This document shows, piece by piece, positions 1-6,383 of a stretch of 6,969 bases of DNA (the first letter of the stretch is position 1; each line of letters opens with the position of its first letter). The DNA lies in contig PSRN01000125.1 of NCBI GenBank assembly GCA_003176075.1, positions 1 to 6,969 of the forward strand, written 5' to 3'. This stretch comes from Bdellovibrio sp. (GTDB lineage: Bacteria > Bdellovibrionota > Bdellovibrionia > Bdellovibrionales > Bdellovibrionaceae). The translations under genes were made by a program, and so were the position numbers. Under the pieces are notes generated by a model. That model did no database searches, had not been told where the DNA came from, and worked only from the letters and a program-made list of their open reading frames with translations.

Positions 1-837
1 GAGATCCTTGTGACTGGCAGTGCAAAACTTGATTTCTATCGCTTTGGGGGTGATTCCCTCCAAGGTCGATATCATTATCTTCGGCTCTTACCTCTCACTC
101 TTGCCGAAGTTCACGGTAAAAAATACGGCGACCTCTCGTCCCTGCTTCGTTACAGCGGATTTCCAGAGCCATTTTCAAGGCAGTCCGATGTTGAGACTCG
201 CCGTTGGTCAAAGCAGTATCGCACGAGGCTCGTCCAAGAAGATCTTCGTAATTTGGAGATGGTGCAGGATCTTGGCTCTTTCGAACTACTCATGGGTCGC
301 CTCCCCGCTTGTGTGGGTGCCCCGCTCTCGGTCAATTCATTGCGTGAAGATCTTCAACTGGCTCACAAGACAGTAGCAAAGTGGTTGACCATACTCGAAA
401 GACTCTATGCAGTCTTTCGTTTATCCCCTGTTGGAGGGCCAAGAATTCGCGCCGTGAAAAAGGAACAAAAATGCTATTTGTTTGACTGGGCATCGATCGC
501 AGAGGAATCAGCCCGGTTTGAGAATCTGGTTGCAGTTCATTTGCTAAAATATATCTATTGGATGGAAGACAGTGAGGGTCGCGATGTCGAGCTTCGTTAT
601 TTTCGAGACACAGACGGCCGAGAGGTCGATTTTGTTGTATTAGAGAATGGTTTCCCCTCCTTCTTTGTGGAATGCAAACTCTCTGATCGCGATATTCATC
701 CTGCCTTAAGATATCTTTGCGCCAAGAATCCAAGAGTCCCTGCCTACCAAATTTCATTGAATGGAAAGCAGGATTACCAGTCCGTCGAAGGAATACGGGT
801 TTGTCCAGCCCATGTCTTTCTTCGCGATCTGATCTGA
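1..837 (+). CDS. AAA-type ATPase with DUF4143 C-terminal domain (5' partial)
   Basis: The reading frame is already open at base 1 (GAG ATC CTT GTG ACT), so the GTG at 10 is probably an internal valine and the P-loop half of the protein lies off the window. The first visible residues, ILVTGSAKLDFYR, fit a sensor-1 strand. They are followed by GGDSLQGRY and a LLPLTLAE stretch, a pattern typical of ATPases that carry DUF4143. A winged-helix-like segment follows at about visible residues 113-145 (DLQLAHKTVAKWLTILERLY). The C-terminal part has the FENLVAVHLLK block and then REVDF (Asp at about 210) with a downstream ECK (about 224-226), the layout of a PD-(D/E)XK-like nuclease fold. The family is widespread and mostly uncharacterised; its cellular role is not known and no function is assigned here. 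It converges on the minus-strand operon with a 34-nt gap and shows no functional link to it. Confidence 0.9.
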   Translation, partial: EILVTGSAKLDFYRFGGDSLQGRYHYLRLLPLTLAEVHGKKYGDLSSLLRYSGFPEPFSRQSDVETRRWSKQYRTRLVQEDLRNLEMVQDLGSFELLMGRLPACVGAPLSVNSLREDLQLAHKTVAKWLTILERLYAVFRLSPVGGPRIRAVKKEQKCYLFDWASIAEESARFENLVAVHLLKYIYWMEDSEGRDVELRYFRDTDGREVDFVVLENGFPSFFVECKLSDRDIHPALRYLCAKNPRVPAYQISLNGKQDYQSVEGIRVCPAHVFLRDLI

Positions 838-854
838 AAAATGACCGAGGGAAT

Positions 855-878
855 GTGATTCAACAAGTGATTCAATAA
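855..878. repeat. 12-bp tandem duplication in the convergent gap
   Basis: GTGATTCAACAA at 855-866 is followed directly by GTGATTCAATAA at 867-878, two units with one mismatch. The second copy covers the stop codon and the last codon of the minus-strand barrel gene. It is probably a replication-slippage duplication. No stable hairpin followed by a T-run is seen in 838-871, so no terminator is called between the two converging genes. Confidence 0.6.
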
Positions 879-1672
879 AGATAAGAAACTTCGAGCATGA
901 CCAGCAGACCCGCGCCAATCAATGTCGGGTCTGCGTTTAAGCTGGATTCATCATAAATATAATGCCAATGATCCGGCGATTGCGTGGTTGAGTAAGTCTC
1001 TTTGAACGCCAGTTGGCTAATCTGAAGCAGATTTTTTTGTCCCATCTTAAAAGTTTCGGTCAGCATGACTCCGGCAATGGCGCCCCTGGATGAAAACGGC
1101 TCTTCTTTCGTTTCAAGCTGACCATTATTGAGATGCGAGCCAATATTCGGAAAGCTCACGAATTCAAATCCTAGAATCGGCCCGATACTGAAAATTTCAC
1201 TGATGCGATACTTGGGGGTCGTCCGAAAGGTAAAGTAATTCGCTTGAAAAGTCGCGTTTTGGGCATGAGTGAAACCGAACGACGCATTGAAAATCTCGAA
1301 ATCCCATGACTCGCCAAAGTAATGAAACTGAAAGAAATTGACCGTGAACATCTCCCGGTCCTTCAAAATACCCAGCGGGCTTCCGCCCAGTCCCAGATAA
1401 AACTTTGAGGCCGGTTCCTGATAAATATAGTCTTTCAATTGCGGAAAGCTCTCTAGAAACGGCACGTCTGGTTCATGAGACTTGGCAGAGACAGAAGAAG
1501 CCGACGACGTGACGGAGGGAGCGGCCGAAGGAGCGGCCGAAGGAGTGACTGAAGGGGTGGCTGAAGATGTGGCCGCGTCGTGCCCGCTCCCGGCTCCGGC
1601 TGCCAGGCCAGGGGGAATGATCGCCAGGATGGCGGTACAGACGATGATCGGTGAAAGACCCAGCAGCTTCAT
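872..1672 (-). CDS. Exported outer-membrane beta-barrel-like protein, last gene of the operon
   Basis: 266 residues are predicted from the ATG at 1672. The open frame extends to 1708, but the 1672 start is preferred. It forms an ATGA overlap with the stop of the upstream gene, is preceded by a GGGGAGAG ribosome-binding site, and begins a clean signal peptide (residues 1-25, MKLLGLSPII then a hydrophobic core ending GLAA). Residues about 33-66 are a Ser/Ala/Thr/Pro/Val-rich linker encoded by 12-bp tandem repeats. From about residue 85 onward the protein alternates aromatic and polar residues as in amphipathic beta strands (FYLGLGG, FTVNFFQFHYF, FEIFNASFGF, IGPILGFEFVSF). It ends in SYLY, with an aromatic last residue as expected for the outer-membrane barrel assembly signal. 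No lipobox is seen. The likely location is the outer membrane, as a partner of the TPR proteins encoded upstream. The family is not recognised with certainty; resemblance to the Glt barrels of gliding systems is inferred from context. Confidence 0.85.
   Translation of the reverse strand: MKLLGLSPIIVCTAILAIIPPGLAAGAGSGHDAATSSATPSVTPSAAPSAAPSVTSSASSVSAKSHEPDVPFLESFPQLKDYIYQEPASKFYLGLGGSPLGILKDREMFTVNFFQFHYFGESWDFEIFNASFGFTHAQNATFQANYFTFRTTPKYRISEIFSIGPILGFEFVSFPNIGSHLNNGQLETKEEPFSSRGAIAGVMLTETFKMGQKNLLQISQLAFKETYSTTQSPDHWHYIYDESSLNADPTLIGAGLLVMLEVSYLY
1518..1577 (-). repeat. 12-bp tandem repeats encoding a Ser/Ala/Pro linker
   Basis: On the plus strand, two identical units GGAGCGGCCGAA (1518-1529, 1530-1541) are followed by the diverged units GGAGTGACTGAA (1542-1553) and GGGGTGGCTGAA (1554-1565) and a degenerate fifth. 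On the coding strand they give four-residue steps such as SAAP, SVTP and SATP. They lie between the signal peptide and the barrel, and unit loss or gain would keep the frame. Confidence 0.8.
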
Positions 1673-4600
1673 CGCTCTCCCCGCTTTTGCTTGAACTCCG
1701 CCATACAAACTTGCTTGTGATTGTTGATATCGCCCGCCTTCTCAAGATGGTACAATCCCTCGCCCAGAAAACCCATCTTCCCCACGGCACAGCCGAGGAT
1801 GGCGCCGAAGTCCTGCTCGTCGTCACGAAACGAGGAGAGCCCGTAAATCGAGGCGGCGGCGGCGTGATTGTAGTAACCGTTTTTTAAGTATAGCTCCGCA
1901 AGATCAAAAAGATTTCGCCAGTTCTTGCGATCCACAAAGATCTTTTTTTGCAGTTCGATCGCCTCGGGAAAATGCGGGTCCCCGGAAATCGACGGCGCCT
2001 GACTTGACGGCTGCCTGAGCTGCACGACCTCCAACTGTGCCCGCACACCCGAGTGACAGACATGTTGCGGAATTGAAGGAGCGGCACGGACAACGGCGAG
2101 ACATTGATTTTGGCTTTGCGCTGAGGCGGTCAGACTTTCCTTCGCCTTTTGATTCAAGATGGCGGCCACCTCCTTGTTCGCTTGAGCTGTCCTTTGCAGG
2201 AAGCCGGCAAACTGGCGATACACTTCGGATGCAGCGACATTGATTTGAGCGTCGAGTTGCGGATCGGCGCTCCCCTCCAGGCGTTTGATTTCATCGAGAA
2301 GGACGTTCATTTTTCCCGCGGTGGGCTCCACATTGGCGAGTTGGCCCGGAGTTCGGGCGACCGCCTGGGCGAACTGCGAGACCATGGCCGCCGTCCGTGG
2401 CCATGCCTGCCGCTTACAAATACCAAAACGCAACGAATCACCACATCGGCTCGAAATGTTGCGCAGGACTTGCTGCCGGCTTTGCTCCGGCATCTTGGGG
2501 GCCGACTTTGCGAGGGCTGACCAATCGTCGTCATTGGCGGCATTCTGAACAAGGTAATTGTAAACGACAGGAGGCAAGGCCACGGTCGAATCCATCATGC
2601 CCATCAATTGCTGCTGCAGGCTTTTCTTGGTCGCCGAATTGATGGCATTCATTTGCGGGCTGCTCAAGTTGGCGCCCAATTGAACCGTGTCATGCAACAT
2701 CAGGAGCAAGCGAATTTTCTTCTCGAAGAGGGCGCTGGTTTTCGCCGCTGGCACGGTGCGGGCCATCTCGTCCCAAATCGCCAGGGCTCTCGCGAAGCGG
2801 GTCACCGCCAAGCTTTCATCCGCCATCGATGAGTAGATCTCGCCTTTCTTCGCTGGCGACCGCTCCGAGTTGGCCATGGCGCCCGCCGCGGCCAAAAAAG
2901 TATCGATATCCCGCTCGGCCTTACTTCGCCCAAGGGCTTGCTCGAGAGCCACTGACCGGGTGGCCAAATCGCTGGAGGCCAGGGCCGTCTGCAGATAAGT
3001 CTTTCCCTGCGCGAACATGTCAAACCCTTGCGTGGTCTTGATCTGCTCATCGAGTTTTCGCAATACCGCCTTGGCGTGCGTGTCTTTCAAACGTTGGTTG
3101 AGTTTCGTGTTCGGCAGGTTGAGCGCCAGAATTTTCTGGGTCCACTCCGTGAGACCTTTGAAATCGCTGCGGGTGTTGAAATAACTGAGGATCAGATCCG
3201 TCGCGTTTTCCACATCCCTCGAATTCGGAAAGCGCTTCATGTATTGGAGCAAATCATCCAGCGCGTGGTCGTAAAATCCTTGCTCGTAATAAATTTTGCA
3301 CAAACTAAAATTGAGCCCCGGATCGTTTTGCTGTTTCGGATCGAACGCCATGTAAGTGCGTATCGCCTTGACCAGCAAACCTTTGACTCGCAGCTGTTCA
3401 TAAAATGAATAGTCCGCGGATTTTTGCAGCACCAGGATGGAATTCTGAATCAGGGCCACCTTCTCGGTCGGAGTGCCGAACTCCCCGCTAAAAACACGCA
3501 AATAAAAAGAACCGCTTTCGAGATAATTTCCCTGGTTGTAATAGACGTCACCCAAATTGATCGCGATCTTCACCGCCCGGGGGCCTTTCTCAAAGAAAGC
3601 CAAATAGAGGTGGTAGAAAAGCCTGGCCCGCTCAAACAAGTGCTTTTTTCGCGCGAAATCTTTTTCGGCCTTCGCCAAGTCGTGGGCGTGGGTGCCCAGC
3701 TCGCGGATTTGCGTTTCGAAGAAATCGAACATCTTGTTTTTGGTGTCGGCGGTGACGGTGTAATGGGTGATGTAGTAATTGTATTTTTCAAGGACAAACT
3801 GCATTTCCTCCACCGGCAGGTCGATCCGGTCATTCACCGGAATCATCAGCAGCACCTCGTGGTAAACGTTGACGACCTTTTGCGGATCCGCCGTGCGTTC
3901 GCTCAAGGTTCGTAGCAAACGAATGGCCGAGCTGTAGTTCTTGAGAAAGATGTATCGATAGGCGAGTTTTTCAATGGTTTCCTGGAACAGGGATTCCGTC
4001 GGAGCAATCCTGGAGTAAAAGCCCACCGGGTCCGGGTTGGTCTTGTAGACTTGCGTGTAAGCGCGAACCGAATCAATCAATGCTTCCCGTTTAACGTTTG
4101 AGCTGACGGTCTTTGTCTTGAGGGAAACTTCCAATGGATTGTCTTCATCCTTCAGCTCATCGTCGGTGGCCACCTTCGCGAAAAGTTGCAACGCCTCGGC
4201 GTGTTTCTCCTGCTGAATGTAGATGACACCGACCCTGTAACGGGCGGCGTCTCGTTCAAACGGGTATTGGCTTTCCATCACCACTTTGAGATGTTTCAAG
4301 GCCTCGGAAAGATCCTGCATGTCGAAGAAATGCTGGCCCAACATCAGGCGGGCCTGTGTCGCCTCTTTCGATTGCGGATAGGTCTTGATCAAGCGCTCGG
4401 CTGTCGCGACAAAGGCCGCTCCTTCGTCGATTGATTTTTCCGAGATCGCCAGGCGATACATCACTTTGTCCCGCTTGTCGAATTTGGGGAACTCGCGAAG
4501 AATTTGTTCGTAGACCGAAATGGCTTCTTTCTGAGCCACGACGACTGGAGAAAATTTCTTGGTCGCCTGCACCTTGAGATCCGTGTTTTTATCACGCTCC

Positions 4601-5067
4601 ATCTGCATGTAGTAAAGAGTCGTCGACTTCTGCGCCAGCAGATCGCCGAGCTGAAGGTAAAGATTCGCCAGAAAGGGGGCGCTTTGATTCTGCAGGATTT
4701 GCTCACGGATCAGTTTCAATGACTTCTCGGTACGGGCGAGCATGTCCGTGAGTTTCTCCTGGAATTTCGGGTCTTCATTGACTGTTTTGGTCGCCGTGGG
4801 GACTGGCGCGGGCGCGTCCGACCCCGCCTCCTCGTCCGCGAGGGCCAGGCCACACGTCGCCTGTACGCCCGTCATCAAGAGAAAAAGAAAAAGTCTCCGT
4901 ATACCAATTCCAGTTGCAAAGTAGACCGAGGCGCGACCGAGGAAGGCGCGAGGCGTGCCACACGCACGCCGCAAAAACCGGAGGCGTGCTAACTGCACGC
5001 CGCACAAGCCGACCGACCGAGCAACGAAGGTACACGAAGCAAATGGAATTGGTATCACTTGTCGCAT
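1669..5067 (-). CDS. Large periplasmic TPR scaffold protein, GltD/AgmU-like, with a mobile-element insertion near its N terminus
   Basis: 1132 residues from the ATG at 5067, which overlaps the upstream stop by 13 nt. The protein is helical with many TPR-like pairs, for example at about residues 200-267, 272-303, 496-533, 583-616 and 1050-1082 (AELYLKNGYYNHAAAASIYG). TPR arrays bind partner proteins. A secreted TPR protein of this size next to barrel genes resembles GltD/AgmU of Myxococcus gliding machinery; this match is inferred, so no symbol is given. A signal-peptide core (RRLFLFLLMTG through LALA) lies at residues 57-77, far from the N terminus, because residues 6-56 are encoded by the palindromic element at 4901-5055. 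Without those 51 residues the protein would be 1081 residues with a standard signal peptide. The added residues are Arg-rich and unlike the rest. The C-terminal third holds six cysteines (875, 884, 989, 1004, 1093, 1121), possibly disulfide-forming after export. The ribosome-binding site is weak. Which start is used now is uncertain: no good ATG lies between 5067 and the ATG at residue 65, which would cut into the hydrophobic core. Confidence 0.92.
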   Translation of the reverse strand: MRQVIPIPFASCTFVARSVGLCGVQLARLRFLRRACGTPRAFLGRASVYFATGIGIRRLFLFLLMTGVQATCGLALADEEAGSDAPAPVPTATKTVNEDPKFQEKLTDMLARTEKSLKLIREQILQNQSAPFLANLYLQLGDLLAQKSTTLYYMQMERDKNTDLKVQATKKFSPVVVAQKEAISVYEQILREFPKFDKRDKVMYRLAISEKSIDEGAAFVATAERLIKTYPQSKEATQARLMLGQHFFDMQDLSEALKHLKVVMESQYPFERDAARYRVGVIYIQQEKHAEALQLFAKVATDDELKDEDNPLEVSLKTKTVSSNVKREALIDSVRAYTQVYKTNPDPVGFYSRIAPTESLFQETIEKLAYRYIFLKNYSSAIRLLRTLSERTADPQKVVNVYHEVLLMIPVNDRIDLPVEEMQFVLEKYNYYITHYTVTADTKNKMFDFFETQIRELGTHAHDLAKAEKDFARKKHLFERARLFYHLYLAFFEKGPRAVKIAINLGDVYYNQGNYLESGSFYLRVFSGEFGTPTEKVALIQNSILVLQKSADYSFYEQLRVKGLLVKAIRTYMAFDPKQQNDPGLNFSLCKIYYEQGFYDHALDDLLQYMKRFPNSRDVENATDLILSYFNTRSDFKGLTEWTQKILALNLPNTKLNQRLKDTHAKAVLRKLDEQIKTTQGFDMFAQGKTYLQTALASSDLATRSVALEQALGRSKAERDIDTFLAAAGAMANSERSPAKKGEIYSSMADESLAVTRFARALAIWDEMARTVPAAKTSALFEKKIRLLLMLHDTVQLGANLSSPQMNAINSATKKSLQQQLMGMMDSTVALPPVVYNYLVQNAANDDDWSALAKSAPKMPEQSRQQVLRNISSRCGDSLRFGICKRQAWPRTAAMVSQFAQAVARTPGQLANVEPTAGKMNVLLDEIKRLEGSADPQLDAQINVAASEVYRQFAGFLQRTAQANKEVAAILNQKAKESLTASAQSQNQCLAVVRAAPSIPQHVCHSGVRAQLEVVQLRQPSSQAPSISGDPHFPEAIELQKKIFVDRKNWRNLFDLAELYLKNGYYNHAAAASIYGLSSFRDDEQDFGAILGCAVGKMGFLGEGLYHLEKAGDINNHKQVCMAEFKQKRGER
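1676..1682 (-). promoter_or_regulatory. Shine-Dalgarno site for the terminal barrel gene
   Basis: On the minus strand GGGGAGA lies a few bases before the ATG at 1672, inside the end of the upstream TPR gene. This is the strongest ribosome-binding site in the operon. It decides in favour of the 1672 start over the longer open frame, and together with the ATGA overlap it indicates coupled translation. Confidence 0.7.
4901..4917 (+). repeat. Left inverted terminal repeat of the element
   Basis: This arm pairs with 5039-5055, with a single mismatch at 4913/5043. The outer 12 bases are a perfect match, and similarity fades inward. Confidence 0.85.
4950..5004. repeat. Two tandem hairpin units inside the element
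   Basis: Two copies of a 24-bp unit with a 31-bp period lie at 4950-4973 and 4981-5004. Each has a perfect 7-bp stem, GGCGTGC paired with GCACGCC, around a five-base loop (CACAC at 4959-4963, TAACT at 4990-4994). Stems and flanks are conserved while the loops differ, which suggests that structure is the selected or duplicated feature. The hairpins would form in the operon mRNA just downstream of the start codon of the large TPR gene. Confidence 0.85.
5039..5055 (-). repeat. Right inverted terminal repeat of the element
   Basis: This is the partner arm of 4901-4917. Its last base is also the final base of the TGA stop (5057-5055) of the 442-residue TPR gene. Confidence 0.85.
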
Positions 5068-6383
5068 CGATTTTCCAATAGCCCCCGATAATAAAGACGT
5101 TCATCACGCCAGAAATCGCCGGTCTGAATCCAGTGGAGACGAAACTTTTGGTTGTCTTCCGTTTCGTCAATCAACACGACCGGCGCCGCCGCTTGCTCGG
5201 AAAATACCCTTTCCGGACTATATTTTTCGAGAGCCACGTTGAATCCCGAAAAATTGAGACTTTCACCCAAGATCACGAGGTGGCGGGCCAGAATCTCAAG
5301 CGAATTTTCTTCCAGAAGCTGTTTATCATTCTTGAGGTGTTCGATTTCAGAGGAATAAACGTAACGCGCCAAGGGCTGAACTTTGCTTGGGAGCTGCGGG
5401 ATCAATTGTGACTCTCTCGCCAATTCATCGAGAGTCTGAATAACCTGTCGGTAATTGAGAGTCTGCGGGTGTTCCAGTTTCCCCAGTTCAGGCAGGCGGT
5501 TCAACGGCTCGCCCGTTTTGATACTGTTGATCAGCCGGCCGAAATCCTGGGTAAAACTATCTATCAACGCTTTGGTCGATTCGACCGAGCAATATTCGCG
5601 ATAGATCAGCGCCCGCAAAACGTACTTTTCAAGAAGAACATTGGGACCGGAAGATTTCGCTTCCATATTGTAAAGATAGCCCAAGGCTTCGGGATAGCGC
5701 CGCAGGCGATACAGGTTCCATGCTCCCTCCAACCAATCTCCCGGGTTTATCGGGTTGGTCTTCAGGAGAAAACTTTCGTAGATTTCGTACGATTTCTCAT
5801 ACTGGGTCAGCTCGTAATAAATGCGCGCGAGGTTGCGAGCCACTTTCTTGGCGAAAACGGCATTTTCCGCTCCTTTGGTCAAAGATAGCGCTTTTCTGAG
5901 AAGTTCAATGGCCTTGGCGTCCTCGCCCTTGCGATAATGTTCGCTGGCCAAATAGAAAAGATATTTTGGAAAATTCTCCTGATCGAGCTTGGAAAAATAA
6001 TGCTCGGCCCACTTGTCCATTTTCTTATCGGCGTTGACGATCCCCTTATAGAGCAAATAGCTCTGTCGATAGCTGGCGTCCTTGCCGGGCTCAATGTCGC
6101 CGGGGATAAAGAGGGGACGCGCCGAGAAAGGATAACCTTCGTCAATCAAGGAAATAATCGTCGCGTAGGCCAGCTCCTTGCTTGGCAGGTCGCCAAAAAA
6201 ATTGAGGATGTCTCCGGACGCGACAAGAGAACCGAAAGGAAGATGGGCTTCGCGCAAGGCCGAGAGAAGCTCATGCCAGCTTTCCACCTTCTCGGCGAGT
6301 TTCGGGATCTGCCCGACCCACTTTTGCGCGGCCAAAGCTGGGACACAGACCAGCACGGCCGAAAGGAAGATTCTAAAAACCAA
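5055..6383 (-). CDS. Secreted periplasmic TPR protein, GltE/AglT-like in size and context
   Basis: 442 residues from a TTG at 6383, which overlaps the upstream barrel gene stop by 11 nt. The TTG is chosen because it opens directly into a clear signal peptide (MVFRIFLSAVLVCVPALA, probable cleavage around residues 18-19) and no ATG lies nearby in this frame. A GGGG at about eight bases upstream is only a weak ribosome-binding site. TPR-like helix pairs are visible at about residues 139-170 (LASEHYRKGEDAKAIELLRKAL), 178-211 and 214-242. The middle and C-terminal parts are mostly helical and end in a W-rich tail (HWIQTGDFWRDERLYYRG). The mature protein should be periplasmic and bind partner proteins. 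Its position between a barrel gene and a giant TPR gene resembles gliding-motility Glt operons, where GltE/AglT is a TPR protein of comparable size. That identity is inferred, not shown. The stop codon abuts the palindromic element, and the protein sequence is unaffected by it. Confidence 0.9.
   Translation of the reverse strand: MVFRIFLSAVLVCVPALAAQKWVGQIPKLAEKVESWHELLSALREAHLPFGSLVASGDILNFFGDLPSKELAYATIISLIDEGYPFSARPLFIPGDIEPGKDASYRQSYLLYKGIVNADKKMDKWAEHYFSKLDQENFPKYLFYLASEHYRKGEDAKAIELLRKALSLTKGAENAVFAKKVARNLARIYYELTQYEKSYEIYESFLLKTNPINPGDWLEGAWNLYRLRRYPEALGYLYNMEAKSSGPNVLLEKYVLRALIYREYCSVESTKALIDSFTQDFGRLINSIKTGEPLNRLPELGKLEHPQTLNYRQVIQTLDELARESQLIPQLPSKVQPLARYVYSSEIEHLKNDKQLLEENSLEILARHLVILGESLNFSGFNVALEKYSPERVFSEQAAAPVVLIDETEDNQKFRLHWIQTGDFWRDERLYYRGLLENRCDK

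Larger units (their letters stand above)
4901..5055. mobile_element. Palindromic MITE-like element inserted in frame at the TPR gene junction
   Basis: The 17-bp arm ATACCAATTCCAGTTGC (4901-4917) is the inverse complement of GCAAATGGAATTGGTAT (5039-5055) at 16 of 17 positions. TAT occurs at both boundaries (4900-4902 and 5053-5055), consistent with a 2-bp TA or 3-bp TAT target duplication; because TA is palindromic the exact edge is ambiguous. Either choice gives a net insertion of 153 nt. Inside are two tandem hairpins (4950-5004) and three copies of GACCGAG (4924-4930, 4935-4941, 5015-5021). No transposase is encoded, so mobility would depend on an enzyme supplied elsewhere. In the coding frame it contributes 51 codons without a stop, and one other minus-strand frame is also open through it. 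Its right edge touches the stop codon of the upstream TPR gene, leaving that protein unchanged. The repeats and junctions are seen directly; mobility is inferred from structure, with no second copy in the window. Confidence 0.75.

Noticed and set aside
838..871. Possible bidirectional terminator between the converging genes
   Set aside because: No GC-rich stem followed by a T-run was found on either strand; only the tandem 12-bp duplication is present.
1482..1694. 70-residue plus-strand frame rich in EGVAEGAAE repeats
   Set aside because: This is the reverse reading of the Ser/Ala/Pro linker repeats of the barrel gene.
1673..1708. Longer N terminus for the terminal barrel protein (start at 1708)
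   Set aside because: It would put a charged 12-residue extension before a complete signal peptide, whereas the start at 1672 has a strong ribosome-binding site and an ATGA overlap.
3424..3915. 163-residue plus-strand open frame antisense to the large TPR gene
   Set aside because: It lies wholly inside the TPR coding region and has no ribosome-binding site or recognisable motif; it is a shadow of the real gene.
4900..5055. CRISPR or integron-type repeat
   Set aside because: Only two internal units with short, unequal loops, bounded by inverted ends; there is no spacer array or recombination-site architecture.
4775..5170. 131-residue minus-strand open frame spanning the element
   Set aside because: It overlaps two well-supported genes in another frame, has no signal or domain pattern, and is open mainly because the element lacks stops in that frame.
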